Assembly: GCA_963695105.1 (NCBI GenBank) | Contig: CAVOGC010000034.1 | Location: forward strand, 1 to 64,000 | Direction: 5' to 3' | Origin: Competibacter sp963695105 | GTDB taxonomy: Bacteria > Pseudomonadota > Gammaproteobacteria > Competibacterales > Competibacteraceae | Length of the DNA stretch: 64,000 nt | Part shown: positions 1 to 8,810 of the stretch, one piece after another | How positions within the stretch are numbered: position 1 is the first letter of the stretch | Layout: every line of letters starts with the position of its first letter | Made by a program: the position numbers and the translations under genes | Notes under the pieces: generated by a model | Seen by the model: only the letters and a program-made list of their open reading frames with translations | The model's database searches: none | Told to the model about the DNA's origin: nothing

Positions 1-503
1 ATCTCGTTCAAACAGCGCTGCGCCGACGTCGCGTCCTTTTCCTCGACGATGCGCTGCACCTGCCCCGAATCGTCGCGAACGATGCGGCCATAACCGGCGG
101 GGTCGGCCAGTTCGACCGTCAGCAGCGCCAACCGGCCGCGCCGGGCCGCTTCCACCAGCGGTCGCAGGGTCTCGGCGCGGATCAGGGGAACATCGCCGTA
201 CAGCACCAGCACCACGCCGGTTTCATCCAGCAGTGGCAGAGCTTGCGCCATTGCGTGTCCCGTACCCAGTTGCTCGGCCTGCTCAACCCAGATTACTCCC
301 GCCTCGCCCGCGCAGGCGGTCTTGACGGCCTCGCCACCATGGCCGTACACCACGATCCGGGCAGCCGCCTCCAAACCGCTCGCCGTGGCCAATACATGGC
401 CCAGCAACGGCTTGCCGCCCACCGCGTGCAACACCTTGGGTAAATCCGAAACCATGCGTTTGCCCTTGCCGGCGGCAAGGATCACGACCGAAAGCTGCTG
501 CAT
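1..503 (-). CDS. glmU: GlmU, bifunctional UDP-GlcNAc pyrophosphorylase / GlcN-1-P acetyltransferase (N-terminal part, runs off the window)
   Basis: The reverse strand is open from ATG at 503 to the window edge (about 167 residues). It begins MQQLSVVILAAGKGKRM, the nucleotidyltransferase signature LxxAAGxGxRM, followed by LPKVLHAVGGKPL. Further in come EQLGTGHA and YGDVPLI, the uridine- and metal-binding loops of the GlmU pyrophosphorylase domain. GlmU makes UDP-GlcNAc for peptidoglycan and lipopolysaccharide in the cytoplasm. The C-terminal left-handed beta-helix acetyltransferase domain lies outside the window. glmU directly after the atp operon is a common gammaproteobacterial arrangement, and here a terminator (611-644) separates it from atpC, so it probably has its own promoter in 504-610. 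Confidence 0.93.
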   Translation of the reverse strand, partial: MQQLSVVILAAGKGKRMVSDLPKVLHAVGGKPLLGHVLATASGLEAAARIVVYGHGGEAVKTACAGEAGVIWVEQAEQLGTGHAMAQALPLLDETGVVLVLYGDVPLIRAETLRPLVEAARRGRLALLTVELADPAGYGRIVRDDSGQVQRIVEEKDATSAQRCLNE

Positions 504-610
504 GACGGGTAGACCTCTCATCAACATGTTGCCGGCTATTGTAGCGAACGTCGCCCGTAAGATCGCCAGTTCCAGCCGCCGCACCGACGTGGAACCACCC
601 GTTGGCGGAC

Positions 611-644
611 GAAAAATAAAAAAGGCCGTGACAAGGTCACGGCC
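611..644 (-). terminator. Rho-independent terminator of the atp operon
   Basis: A perfect 9-bp stem, GGCCGTGAC / GTCACGGCC (624-632 and 636-644) with a 3-nt loop, is followed on the minus strand by an almost pure T tract (the A-rich 611-623 on the plus strand). It lies 35 bp beyond the atpC stop codon, oriented to end the atp transcript before glmU. Confidence 0.9.
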
Positions 645-678
645 CAGGGGGCGAACTTATTGTTGTTGTTAGCCGGAA

Positions 679-1107
679 TTAACCTGATTTACGCAGTCTG
701 CGCATCCGCTCGATGGTCTGCAACTGAGCAATCGCCTCGGCCAGTTCGGCTTTGGCCCTGGCGAACTCGAACTCGCTCCGGCTATCGGCGATCACCTGTT
801 CAGCACGCTGCTTGGCGGACTGCGCGGCGGCTTCGTCCAGATCCCTGGCCCGCTCGGCCGTGTCGGACAGGATAGTCACCACATGGGGCTGAACTTCCAG
901 CAATCCCCCCGACACGTAGAACAACTGCTCCTCGCCACCCAGCAGCCGAACCCGAACCTGACCAGGCTTCAACCGTGTCAGCAACTGGCTGTGGCGCGGC
1001 AAAATGCCCAACTCGCCCAATTCACCCGGCGCGGTCAGCATCTCGACGGGTCCAGAGAACAACTCTTTCTCCGCGCTGACGATGTCGACGTGCAGTGTCA
1101 TGGCCAT
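679..1107 (-). CDS. atpC: F1F0 ATP synthase subunit epsilon
   Basis: 142 residues, the normal length for AtpC. The N-terminal beta-sandwich begins TLHVDIVSAEKELFSG and includes the conserved GELGILPRHSQLLT stretch. A C-terminal helical hairpin (EAAAQSAKQRAEQ onward) ends in MRRLRKSG. Epsilon sits on the central stalk and inhibits wasteful ATP hydrolysis. It is the last gene of the atp operon, 72 bp after atpD and followed by a strong terminator. Confidence 0.96.
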   Translation of the reverse strand: MAMTLHVDIVSAEKELFSGPVEMLTAPGELGELGILPRHSQLLTRLKPGQVRVRLLGGEEQLFYVSGGLLEVQPHVVTILSDTAERARDLDEAAAQSAKQRAEQVIADSRSEFEFARAKAELAEAIAQLQTIERMRRLRKSG

Positions 1108-1179
1108 GGTGCGTCCTCTTGTCGGTTGCGAATGGAGCGCGGCTCCGGAGACGATAGGTCGCCCCGGACCGCCACCCCA

Positions 1180-2556
1180 TTACAGCTTGTTGGCCTTTTC
1201 CACGGCTTCGTCAATCGAGCCGACCATGTAGAACGCCTGCTCGGGCAAGTGATCGTACTCGCCGGCCACGATGCCCTTGAACGCCGCGATGGTGTCCTTG
1301 AGCGCGACGTACTTGCCGGGCGAACCGGTGAACACTTCAGCCACGAAGAACGGCTGCGACAGGAAGCGCTGAATCTTGCGCGCCCGCGCCACCACCAACC
1401 GGTCTTCCTCGGACAACTCGTCCATGCCCAGAATGGCAATGATGTCCTTCAGTTCCTTGTAGCGTTGCAGCGTACTCTGCACCGCGCGGGCGGTATCGTA
1501 GTGGTCCTGCCCCACCACCAGCGGATCCAACTGCCGGGAGGTGGAGTCCAAGGGATCCACCGCCGGGTAGATGCCCAGTTCGGAAATCTGGCGGGATAGC
1601 ACCACCGTGGCGTCCAAGTGGGCAAAGGTGGTGGCCGGCGACGGGTCGGTCAGGTCGTCGGCGGGCACGTACACCGCCTGAATGGACGTGATGGACCCGG
1701 TCTTGGTTGAGGTGATGCGCTCCTGCAACACGCCCATTTCCTCGGCCAGGGTCGGCTGGTAACCCACGGCGGACGGCATGCGGCCCAGCAGCGCGGAACA
1801 CTCGGTGCCGGCCAAGGTATAGCGGTAAATGTTATCCACGAACAGCAGTACGTCGCGGCCTTCGTCACGGAAATTCTCGGCGATGCTCAGACCGGTCAGG
1901 GCCACGCGCAGCCGGTTGCCCGGCGGCTCGTTCATCTGGCCATAGACCAGGGCCACCTTGTCCAGCACGTTCGAGTCTTTCATCTCATGATAGAAGTCGT
2001 TGCCTTCGCGGGTCCGCTCGCCCACGCCGGCAAACACCGAGTACCCCGAGTGTTCGATGGCGATGTTGCGGATCAACTCCATCATGTTGACGGTCTTGCC
2101 CACGCCGGCGCCGCCAAACAGACCCACCTTGCCGCCCTTGGCGAACGGGCAGAGCAGGTCGATGACCTTGATGCCGGTTTCCAGCAGTTCGGTCGCGCCC
2201 GACTGATCCTCGTAGCTGGGCGCCGGCTGATGGATGGCGCGATAGGTGTCGGTCTCCACCGGCCCCTTATGGTCGATCGGTACCCCCAGCACGTTCATGA
2301 TCCGGCCCAGAGTGGGCGTACCCACCGGCACCGAGATCGGCGCCCCGGTGTTGGAGACGACCATGTTGCGCTTCAGCCCTTCGGACGCGCCCATGGCGAT
2401 GGTACGGACCACGCCGTCGCCCAACTGCTGCTGTACTTCCAGGATCAGCCCATTTTCATCGAGACGCAGCGCATCGTAGATCTTGGGCACCGCCCCGCGC
2501 GGGAATTCGACGTCCACCACCGCGCCGATGATTTGCACAACATTGCCAGAACTCAT
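1180..2556 (-). CDS. atpD: F1F0 ATP synthase subunit beta (catalytic)
   Basis: I place the start at ATG 2556 (MSSGNVVQIIG), which has GAGGAA about 10 bp upstream and gives 458 residues, the family norm. A further upstream in-frame start would overlap atpG and adds non-homologous residues. The Walker A loop GGAGVGKT is at about 148-155, the catalytic region GERTREGNDFY follows, and LLFVDNIYRYT contains the Walker B strand. This is the catalytic F1 subunit making ATP from the proton gradient at the inner membrane. It is co-transcribed between atpG and atpC. Confidence 0.97.
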   Translation of the reverse strand: MSSGNVVQIIGAVVDVEFPRGAVPKIYDALRLDENGLILEVQQQLGDGVVRTIAMGASEGLKRNMVVSNTGAPISVPVGTPTLGRIMNVLGVPIDHKGPVETDTYRAIHQPAPSYEDQSGATELLETGIKVIDLLCPFAKGGKVGLFGGAGVGKTVNMMELIRNIAIEHSGYSVFAGVGERTREGNDFYHEMKDSNVLDKVALVYGQMNEPPGNRLRVALTGLSIAENFRDEGRDVLLFVDNIYRYTLAGTECSALLGRMPSAVGYQPTLAEEMGVLQERITSTKTGSITSIQAVYVPADDLTDPSPATTFAHLDATVVLSRQISELGIYPAVDPLDSTSRQLDPLVVGQDHYDTARAVQSTLQRYKELKDIIAILGMDELSEEDRLVVARARKIQRFLSQPFFVAEVFTGSPGKYVALKDTIAAFKGIVAGEYDHLPEQAFYMVGSIDEAVEKANKL

Positions 2557-2627
2557 TCTTTGGGTTCCTCTTATCACTTGTTTCACCGCGTGTCCGCCCC
2601 AGAACGGGAGAGACGCGCGCCGTGACC

Positions 2628-3491
2628 TCACACCGCCGCGGCGCCACCCACGATCTCGGCCAGTTCCTGGGTAATCGACGCCTGCCGGGCCTTGTTGTAG
2701 ATCAGTTGCAACTCATCGATCAGAGCGCCAGCGTTGTCGGTTGCGCTCTTCATGGCCACCATGCGGGATGCCATCTCGCAGGCGACATTTTCCACTAGGG
2801 CCTGATAAACCACGGACTCGCCGTAGCGCCGCAGCAGCAACTCGATGAGATCCTTCGGATCGGGCTCGTAGATGTAGTCCCAACGATGCGCGGGCGCGGC
2901 TTCCGTCACCTCGGTGGTAACCGGCACCAGTTGCTCGATCTTGGGCTTCTGGCTCATGGTGTTAACAAACTCGTTATACACCAAGTGGATAGCGTCCACT
3001 CGCCCCTCACCGAACGCATCGGCCATGACCTTCACTGGTCCGAGCACATCTTCGAAACGGGGAGAGTCGCCCAAATGGGATACGTGGGCGACAATATTGC
3101 CTTTGAGCCGACGGAAAAACTGAAATGCCTTGGTGCCGATCGTACAGATGTCGATCTCGACTCCCTGGCTCCGCCATTGCTGCATGGCGACGATGGCGGC
3201 CTTGAACAGGTTGGTATTTAGCCCCCCGCACAGACCGCGGTCGGTTGAAACCACAATGAGCCCAACTCGCTTGATCTCGCGCTCCACCAGCCCCGGACTG
3301 CGATACTCGGTATGCGCATGGGCCAAGTGCGAGATGACGTTGCGAATCTTGGTCGCGTAAGGCCGGGCCGATCGCAGGCGGTCCTGCGCCTTGCGCATTT
3401 TGCTCGCCGCCACCATTTCCATGGCTTTGGTGATCTTCTGAGTACTTTTAATACTCTTGATTTTGGTTCGTATTTCTTTGGCGCCGGCCAT
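2628..3491 (-). CDS. atpG: F1F0 ATP synthase subunit gamma
   Basis: 287 residues, matching AtpG of gammaproteobacteria. The N-terminal rotor helix MAGAKEIRTKIKSIKSTQKI continues into KAMEMVAASKMRKAQ, and the C-terminal helix has the conserved ASRMVAMKSATDNA and RQASITQEL segments. Gamma is the rotating shaft inside the alpha3beta3 head. It lies 11 bp after atpA. Confidence 0.97.
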   Translation of the reverse strand: MAGAKEIRTKIKSIKSTQKITKAMEMVAASKMRKAQDRLRSARPYATKIRNVISHLAHAHTEYRSPGLVEREIKRVGLIVVSTDRGLCGGLNTNLFKAAIVAMQQWRSQGVEIDICTIGTKAFQFFRRLKGNIVAHVSHLGDSPRFEDVLGPVKVMADAFGEGRVDAIHLVYNEFVNTMSQKPKIEQLVPVTTEVTEAAPAHRWDYIYEPDPKDLIELLLRRYGESVVYQALVENVACEMASRMVAMKSATDNAGALIDELQLIYNKARQASITQELAEIVGGAAAV

Positions 3492-3502
3492 GCTGCACCC
3501 CG

Positions 3503-5059
3503 TTAGACGAAGTGGGCTCTGAAATCTTCCACGACCTTCTTGATGCCGCTTTCGATCTCATCGTTGTAATCGCCAGTCGCGTTGATCTGGTCGATCAAGG
3601 CGGCGTGGTTGGCCCGCGCGAACGCCAGCAATCCGGCTTCGAAGTCGCCGATCTTGTTAAGCGGCACATCGTCCAGGTAGCCCCGATCCACCGAAAACAG
3701 CGAGATGCCCATTTCGGCCACCGACATCGGCGAGTACTGCTTCTGCTTCATCAGTTCGGTCGCCCGCTGGCCGCGTTCGAGCTGCTTGCGGGTCGCCTCG
3801 TCCAGGTCAGAAGCAAACTGAGCGAAGGCAGCCAATTCGCGATACTGCGCCAAGGCCAGCCGGATGCCGCCACCGAGCTTTTTGATGATCTTGGTCTGGG
3901 CGGCGCCGCCGACCCGGGACACTGAGAGGCCTGGATTGATGGCGGGCCGGATGCCAGCGTTGAACAGGTCGGTTTCCAGAAAAATCTGGCCGTCGGTAAT
4001 CGAGATCACGTTGGTGGGCACGAACGCCGACACGTCGCCGGCCTGGGTTTCGATGATCGGCAGGGCGGTCAACGAGCCGGTCTTGCCCTTCACCTCGCCG
4101 TTGGTGAGGCGCTCGACTTCATCGGCATTGATGCGGGAGGCGCGTTCCAACAGGCGGGAGTGCAAATAGAACACGTCGCCGGGGAAAGCCTCACGACCCG
4201 GCGGGCGACGCAGCAGCAATGAGACCTGGCGGTAGGCCACCGCCTGCTTGGACAGGTCATCGTAGACGATGAGGGCATCCTCGCCGCGGTCGCGGAAGTA
4301 TTCGCCCATCGCGCAGCCGGAGTACGGCGCGGTGTAGAGCATCGCGGCCGATTCGGAGGCGCTGGCGGCGACCACAATGGTGTGCTCCATCGCGCCGTGT
4401 TCTTCCAGCTTGCGCACCACGTTGGCGATCGAAGAGTTCTTCTGACCGACCGCCACATAGATGCACTTGATGCCCGTGCCCTTCTGATTGATGATCGCGT
4501 CGATCGCCACCGCGGTCTTGCCGGTCTGGCGGTCGCCGATGATCAATTCGCGCTGACCGCGGCCAATCGGCACCATGGCGTCGATGGCCTTCAGACCGGT
4601 TTGCACCGGCTGGCTCACCGACTGACGCTCGATGACGCCGGGCGCGATGACCTCGACGGGCGAAGTCTGCATGGCATTGATCGGCCCCTTGCCATCAATG
4701 GGCTGGCCGAGGGAATTGACCACGCGTCCTAGCAGAGCCTCGCCCACCGGCACTTCGAGGATGCGGCCAGTGCAGAGCGCCTTGTCGCCTTCCGCCAAGT
4801 GCTCGAAGTCGCCCAGAATCACGGCGCCGACGGAATCCCGCTCCAGGTTCATGGCGAGGCCGTAGGTGACCGGGTCGCCTTCTCGTGGCGCCGGGAACTC
4901 GATCATTTCACCCTGCATCGCGTTGTCGAGACCATAAATCCGGGCAATGCCGTCGGCCAGACTGACGATGGTGCCTTCCGTGCGGGCTTCGGCGGTTGCC
5001 TGGTAACCCTGCAGGCGCTGCCGAATCAGATCGCTGATTTCGGATGGTTTGAGTTGCAT
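3503..5059 (-). CDS. atpA: F1F0 ATP synthase subunit alpha
   Basis: 518 residues, close to the usual 513. The P-loop GDRQTGKT is at about 175-182. VYDDLSKQAVAYRQ and the glycine-rich RRPPGREAFPGDVFY match the alpha subunit, as does the arginine-finger region NPGLSVSRVGGAAQT. It is the non-catalytic nucleotide-binding subunit of the F1 hexamer. The start MQLKPSEISDLI is standard. Neighbours atpH (14 bp upstream) and atpG (11 bp downstream) show tight operon spacing. Confidence 0.97.
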   Translation of the reverse strand: MQLKPSEISDLIRQRLQGYQATAEARTEGTIVSLADGIARIYGLDNAMQGEMIEFPAPREGDPVTYGLAMNLERDSVGAVILGDFEHLAEGDKALCTGRILEVPVGEALLGRVVNSLGQPIDGKGPINAMQTSPVEVIAPGVIERQSVSQPVQTGLKAIDAMVPIGRGQRELIIGDRQTGKTAVAIDAIINQKGTGIKCIYVAVGQKNSSIANVVRKLEEHGAMEHTIVVAASASESAAMLYTAPYSGCAMGEYFRDRGEDALIVYDDLSKQAVAYRQVSLLLRRPPGREAFPGDVFYLHSRLLERASRINADEVERLTNGEVKGKTGSLTALPIIETQAGDVSAFVPTNVISITDGQIFLETDLFNAGIRPAINPGLSVSRVGGAAQTKIIKKLGGGIRLALAQYRELAAFAQFASDLDEATRKQLERGQRATELMKQKQYSPMSVAEMGISLFSVDRGYLDDVPLNKIGDFEAGLLAFARANHAALIDQINATGDYNDEIESGIKKVVEDFRAHFV

Positions 5060-5073
5060 AAAACGGTTTCCCC

Positions 5074-5649
5074 CTACTGGCTTAAGGCCGTGGCGAGTTT
5101 ATCCAGCCGGCCGCGCGCCGAACCGTCGATCACCAGATCGCCGACCCGAATCACCGCGCCCGCAATCAGCGACTCATCCTGCTTGCAGTCCAGCACAATA
5201 GCGCGCTTGAACCTTGCCTTGAGCGCCTTGATCACGATCTTGCGCTGGGCGGCGGTCACGGCGGCGGCGCTGATGAGTTCGGCGTGAACGGTGCTTTCCG
5301 CCTCCGCGCGCAGCCGCTCGAACAGGATGGCTATACTGGGAAGTTGGTGCAGGCGATGGTTTTCGGCCAGCACCTTAAGGAAGGTGACGAATGCGTCCGG
5401 CGCTTCCGCGCCGCCGCGGACGTCGCGGCATAGCCCCCCGACCAAGTCGGCTTTCTGCTCGCCGCGCAGCGTGGGGTTCCAAGGCCCCAGCAGGCGATAC
5501 AGGGCGGGATCGGCCGCGATGACGGCAGCCACCTGCAAAAGCTCGGACCAGAGCGGCAATTCCTGCGCAGCCTGGGCGTCCTCGAACGCGGCGCGGGCGT
5601 AAGGCCGAGCGGCGGCGGTGGGTCGGACGACGGTTGTCGTTTCAGCCAT
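5074..5649 (-). CDS. atpH: F1F0 ATP synthase subunit delta
   Basis: 191 residues, slightly longer than the usual 177-180 because of about ten extra N-terminal residues (METTTVV-type leader before RPYARAAFEDA). The AtpH/OSCP signature is present: YARAAFE near the start and the C-terminal RVGDLVIDGSARGRLDKL. Delta connects the F1 head to the b-subunit peripheral stalk. It lies between atpF and atpA. Confidence 0.95.
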   Translation of the reverse strand: MAETTTVVRPTAAARPYARAAFEDAQAAQELPLWSELLQVAAVIAADPALYRLLGPWNPTLRGEQKADLVGGLCRDVRGGAEAPDAFVTFLKVLAENHRLHQLPSIAILFERLRAEAESTVHAELISAAAVTAAQRKIVIKALKARFKRAIVLDCKQDESLIAGAVIRVGDLVIDGSARGRLDKLATALSQ

Positions 5650-5666
5650 TGGCGTGGTCCGTGTGG

Positions 5667-6137
5667 TTAGAGCTGCGCGACCAGGTCATCCAGCATGGCG
5701 GCATTGGCCGCTTCGTCAACCTCGCGCTTGAGAATCTTGCCGGCGCCGGCGACGGCGAGATGGACAACTTGACCGCGGAGTTGCTCGCGGGCGCGGTTGA
5801 TCTCCTGCTCGATTTCCGCTTGGGCGGCAACGAGCTGGCGGTTGCCTTCGGCGCGGGCATCCAGTTTCGATTGCTCGATGATCTCGTTGGCGCGCTTGTT
5901 GGCTTGGGCGACGATGTCGGCGGCTTGCTGCTTGGCTTCCTTGAGCGTCTGCGCGGCCTTGACCCGAGCCAGTTCCTGCTCGTGGACACCGCGCTCGGCG
6001 GAGGCCAGGCCGTCGGCAATACGCTTCTGGCGGTCCTGCATGGCCTGGATGATCGGCGGCCATACATACTTCATGGTAAACAGCACCAGAAGGCCGAACG
6101 TGATCATCTGCCCAATTAGCGTGGCATTGAAGTTCAC
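5667..6137 (-). CDS. atpF: F1F0 ATP synthase subunit b
   Basis: 156 residues, identical to the typical length. One N-terminal membrane helix (about residues 5-25, MNFNATLIGQMITFGLLVLF) precedes a long charged helix rich in alanine, glutamate and arginine that forms the b-dimer stalk. KYVWPPIIQAMQDRQKRIADGL is the classical junction, here shown as the segment after the helix. It anchors delta/alpha to the membrane sector. Confidence 0.96.
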   Translation of the reverse strand: MNFNATLIGQMITFGLLVLFTMKYVWPPIIQAMQDRQKRIADGLASAERGVHEQELARVKAAQTLKEAKQQAADIVAQANKRANEIIEQSKLDARAEGNRQLVAAQAEIEQEINRAREQLRGQVVHLAVAGAGKILKREVDEAANAAMLDDLVAQL

Positions 6138-6189
6138 GCGGTTACCTCCTCAGCTATACGGATTGGCGTATGTCGGAAAGCCCCGAAGA

Positions 6190-6477
6190 TCAACGGCTCA
6201 GGGCCTGCTGCACCGGACCGAGGAAGGGGTTGGCAAAGGTGAAGAACAGCGCGACACCGACGCCAATCATGGTCACCGCGTCGAGCAGACCGGCAACGAT
6301 GAACATCTTGACCTGCAACGCGGGGATCATTTCCGGCTGGCGCGCGGCGCCTTCCAGGAACTTGCCGCCCAGCAAGGCGAAGCCGATGGCGGTGCCCAGC
6401 GCGCCCATGCCGATGATCATGGCCACGGCGATGACGGTCATACCCTGCACGTTGGCAATCAGGCTTGCAGCTTCCAT
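6190..6477 (-). CDS. atpE: F1F0 ATP synthase subunit c (proteolipid)
   Basis: 95 residues forming two membrane helices joined by the polar loop ARQPEM. The proton-binding carboxylate is the aspartate in GLLDAVTMIGVG of helix 2, equivalent to E. coli Asp61. The glycine-rich helix 1 (GMGALGTAIGFALLGG) is standard. No sodium-type Gln/Glu/Thr pattern is evident, so proton coupling is expected. It lies between atpB and atpF with gaps of 112 and 52 bp. Confidence 0.96.
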   Translation of the reverse strand: MEAASLIANVQGMTVIAVAMIIGMGALGTAIGFALLGGKFLEGAARQPEMIPALQVKMFIVAGLLDAVTMIGVGVALFFTFANPFLGPVQQALSR

Positions 6478-6589
6478 TAGTGTCTCCCGTTTAAAAGGTT
6501 GGGGTGTGGATGGAAAGAAAACCGGGTCTTAGCGAAGCCGGCCGGGCGGGTGATGGGCGCGGCCGGGTTCCAGCGTTCGATTCATTCGG

Positions 6590-7357
6590 TCAATGATCCT
6601 CGTGCGCCATGCTCAGATACACGATGGTCAGCACCATGAATATGAAGGCTTGCAGGGTGATGATCAGCAGGTGAAACACCGCCCACGGCCAACCCAGCGT
6701 GAACTGAATCCACCAGGGCAACAGCGCGATCAGAATGAAAATCAGTTCGCCGGCGTAGAGGTTACCGAACAACCGCAGACCGAGCGAGATGGGCTTGGCC
6801 AAGTCCTCGACGATCCGCAACAGCAGATTGAAGGGCATAAACCACTTGCCGAAGGGATGAGTCAGGATCTCCATGGCGAAGTGCGTCGGCCCCTTAACCT
6901 TGATGCTGTAGTAGTAAACCAGCAGCAACACCGAGATCGACATGCCGAACGTCGAATTAATATCGGTGGAGGGAACGACCCGCAAGTAGGGAATACCCAA
7001 TAAGCCAGCGATGGCCGGCAGCAAGTCAACCGGCACCAGATCCATGCTGTTCCACAGGAACACCCAGACGAAGATGGTCAGCGCCAGCGGGGCGATCACC
7101 GGGTTGCGACCATGGAACGAATCCTTGACCTGAGTATCGACGAACTCGACCATGATTTCGCAGAAATTCTGCAATGGCCCCGGCACGTCGCTGGTAGCGG
7201 ATTTCGCGGCTTTCATGAACAGCCACAGAAACAGCGCTCCCAGGCTGGCCGAAAAAAACAGGGTATCGATGTGAACCGCCCAAAATCCTTCGCCAACCTT
7301 GAGATTGGTCAAATGGTGGACGATGTATCCCGTTGCGGAATGACCACTTTCGCTCAT
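6590..7357 (-). CDS. atpB: F1F0 ATP synthase subunit a
   Basis: 255 residues, a hydrophobic protein with five or six membrane helices. The essential arginine is in ISLGLRLFGNLYAGELI, which with subunit c forms the proton path. PSTDINSTFGMSISV is the usual AtpB loop. The start overlaps the atpI stop by 4 bp, indicating translational coupling. Confidence 0.96.
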   Translation of the reverse strand: MSESGHSATGYIVHHLTNLKVGEGFWAVHIDTLFFSASLGALFLWLFMKAAKSATSDVPGPLQNFCEIMVEFVDTQVKDSFHGRNPVIAPLALTIFVWVFLWNSMDLVPVDLLPAIAGLLGIPYLRVVPSTDINSTFGMSISVLLLVYYYSIKVKGPTHFAMEILTHPFGKWFMPFNLLLRIVEDLAKPISLGLRLFGNLYAGELIFILIALLPWWIQFTLGWPWAVFHLLIITLQAFIFMVLTIVYLSMAHEDH

Positions 7358-7743
7358 AGCGTCCTCACCGAAGCGTCGTATGTGAAGGGTAATGCCAGCC
7401 AGTACGCCATCAGCGCCGCCATGTATGCCAGCAGGAGCGGAAGGGGTGAAACATCGAACCAGAGCAGAGCGACGCTCAGCAGAATAACCGTCAGCAGCAT
7501 CTTGACGACTTCGCCCACATAGAACGCCCGGGCAATCTTAGCGGCGGGTGAGCCAATACGGACCGAAAAGACCGTGCTGGCGAAATACAGGGTGGCAACA
7601 GTGCTGATGCCGCCTCCGACCAACGCGGAGTAAGCGGCCTGAAGGCTGTTGAAGGCAAGGGAAACAACAGCGACCAACAGCGTGACGAGCAGTTGGATGA
7701 TAATAATTTTCCGCGTGACCTGTTTTGCGCCCATGGTTCGCAT
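7354..7743 (-). CDS. atpI: ATP synthase assembly/accessory protein I
   Basis: 129 residues with four hydrophobic segments, typical of AtpI, the first gene of proteobacterial atp operons. AtpI helps assemble the c-ring. A second in-frame ATG at 7734 (MGAKQV) is an alternative start. Sequence identity in this family is low, so the call leans on position (4-bp overlap with atpB) and topology. Confidence 0.87.
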   Translation of the reverse strand: MRTMGAKQVTRKIIIIQLLVTLLVAVVSLAFNSLQAAYSALVGGGISTVATLYFASTVFSVRIGSPAAKIARAFYVGEVVKMLLTVILLSVALLWFDVSPLPLLLAYMAALMAYWLALPFTYDASVRTL

Positions 7744-7940
7744 TGGTTCTAATTATCTGGACACCGCAGTGCGCCGGGCATCTTTAATAATTTAGTTATA
7801 ATCTGTTTTGATTATGAATTTTTTCCTCCACGCAACGCCGAAGCCTTCTCGGCATCCGCTGCCCCGGCCTTTTCACGGCGGCGTAGAGTGCCACGAATTA
7901 TAGGGAATTTGCCGTATCGGGGTCAACGAAAATTACCACA
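7744..7940 (-). promoter_or_regulatory. Intergenic region carrying the probable atp operon promoter
   Basis: A 197-bp gap between the parB stop and atpI. The stretch 7780-7830 is sharply AT-rich compared with the rest of the window, as expected for a promoter reading toward atpI. On the minus strand TATAAC and TAAATTAT could serve as a -10, but I see no convincing -35 at proper spacing, so the exact promoter is not assigned. Confidence 0.4.
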
Positions 7941-8810
7941 TTATTTGACGCGGGTAATGATGCCATCCAACTCGTCCAACGAGTTGTAGTGAATCACCAC
8001 GCGCCCCCTGCCAGAGGCGCCGTGCCGCAACTGCACTCGTGCGCCCAGTCGCTCCGACAAACTGTCCTGCAACCGGCGGAGATCGGGATCGGACGGCTTC
8101 GCCGGTGGAGACGGCGCGGCGGCGGATTGCCGCAAGCGGCGCGCCAGATCCTCGGTCTCCCGCGCCGACAGCCCGCGCAGCAACACTTGATGGGCGGCCT
8201 CCCGCTGCAGAGGGGGCGACAGCGGCAGCAGCGCGCGAGCATGCCCCATGTCCAGCTTGCGATCCCGCACCAACTGCTGCACTTCCTCGGTTAATTCCAG
8301 CAACCGCAGCAGGTTGCTGACCGCCGCCCGCGACCGCCCCACCGCTTCGGCGGCCTGCTGGTGGGTCAGCGCGAATTCCGCGACCAAGCGCTGGAGGGCA
8401 GTGGCCTCCTCCAGGGGATTGAGATCCTCGCGCTGGATGTTCTCGATCAGGGCCATGGCGATGGCCGCCTGATCCGGCACTTCGCGGATTACGGCCGGCA
8501 CCTCGCGTAAGCCGGCCAGTTGCGCCGCTCGCCAGCGCCGCTCGCCGGCGATCAGTTCGTAGCGGTCCTCTCCCAGCGGTCGCACCAGCAGCGGCTGCAC
8601 CACCCCTTGGGCACGGATGGATTCGGCCAGATCGTGCAAGGTGTCCTCGCGCAGGTCCAGCCGAGGCTGATAGCGGCCCCGGCAGATTCGCTCGACCGGC
8701 AGTTGCCGCAGAGTTTCGGCCGGCGGCGGATCGGGCGCCGCCTCGCCGCGCGCCGCCGCGCCCAGCAGGACATCCAGACCTCGGCCCAGGCCACCTTTCC
8801 TTTTAATCAT
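7941..8810 (-). CDS. parB: Chromosome partitioning protein ParB
   Basis: 289 residues. Order: a short basic N-terminus (KRKGGLGRGLDVLLG), the ParB/Srx CTPase domain with GERRWRAAQLAG and the flanking ENIQREDLNPLEEA box, then a helix-turn-helix (LTHQQAAEAVGRSRAAVSNLLRLL). The C-terminal dimerisation domain ends in RGRVVIHYNSLDELD. ParB loads at parS and works with ParA in origin segregation. Its start overlaps the parA stop by 4 bp. Confidence 0.96.
   Translation of the reverse strand: MIKRKGGLGRGLDVLLGAAARGEAAPDPPPAETLRQLPVERICRGRYQPRLDLREDTLHDLAESIRAQGVVQPLLVRPLGEDRYELIAGERRWRAAQLAGLREVPAVIREVPDQAAIAMALIENIQREDLNPLEEATALQRLVAEFALTHQQAAEAVGRSRAAVSNLLRLLELTEEVQQLVRDRKLDMGHARALLPLSPPLQREAAHQVLLRGLSARETEDLARRLRQSAAAPSPPAKPSDPDLRRLQDSLSERLGARVQLRHGASGRGRVVIHYNSLDELDGIITRVK

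Noticed and set aside
883..1599. Long plus-strand open frame across atpC/atpD
   Set aside because: Antisense to strongly conserved ATP synthase genes; its composition mirrors their codon bias in this GC-rich genome.
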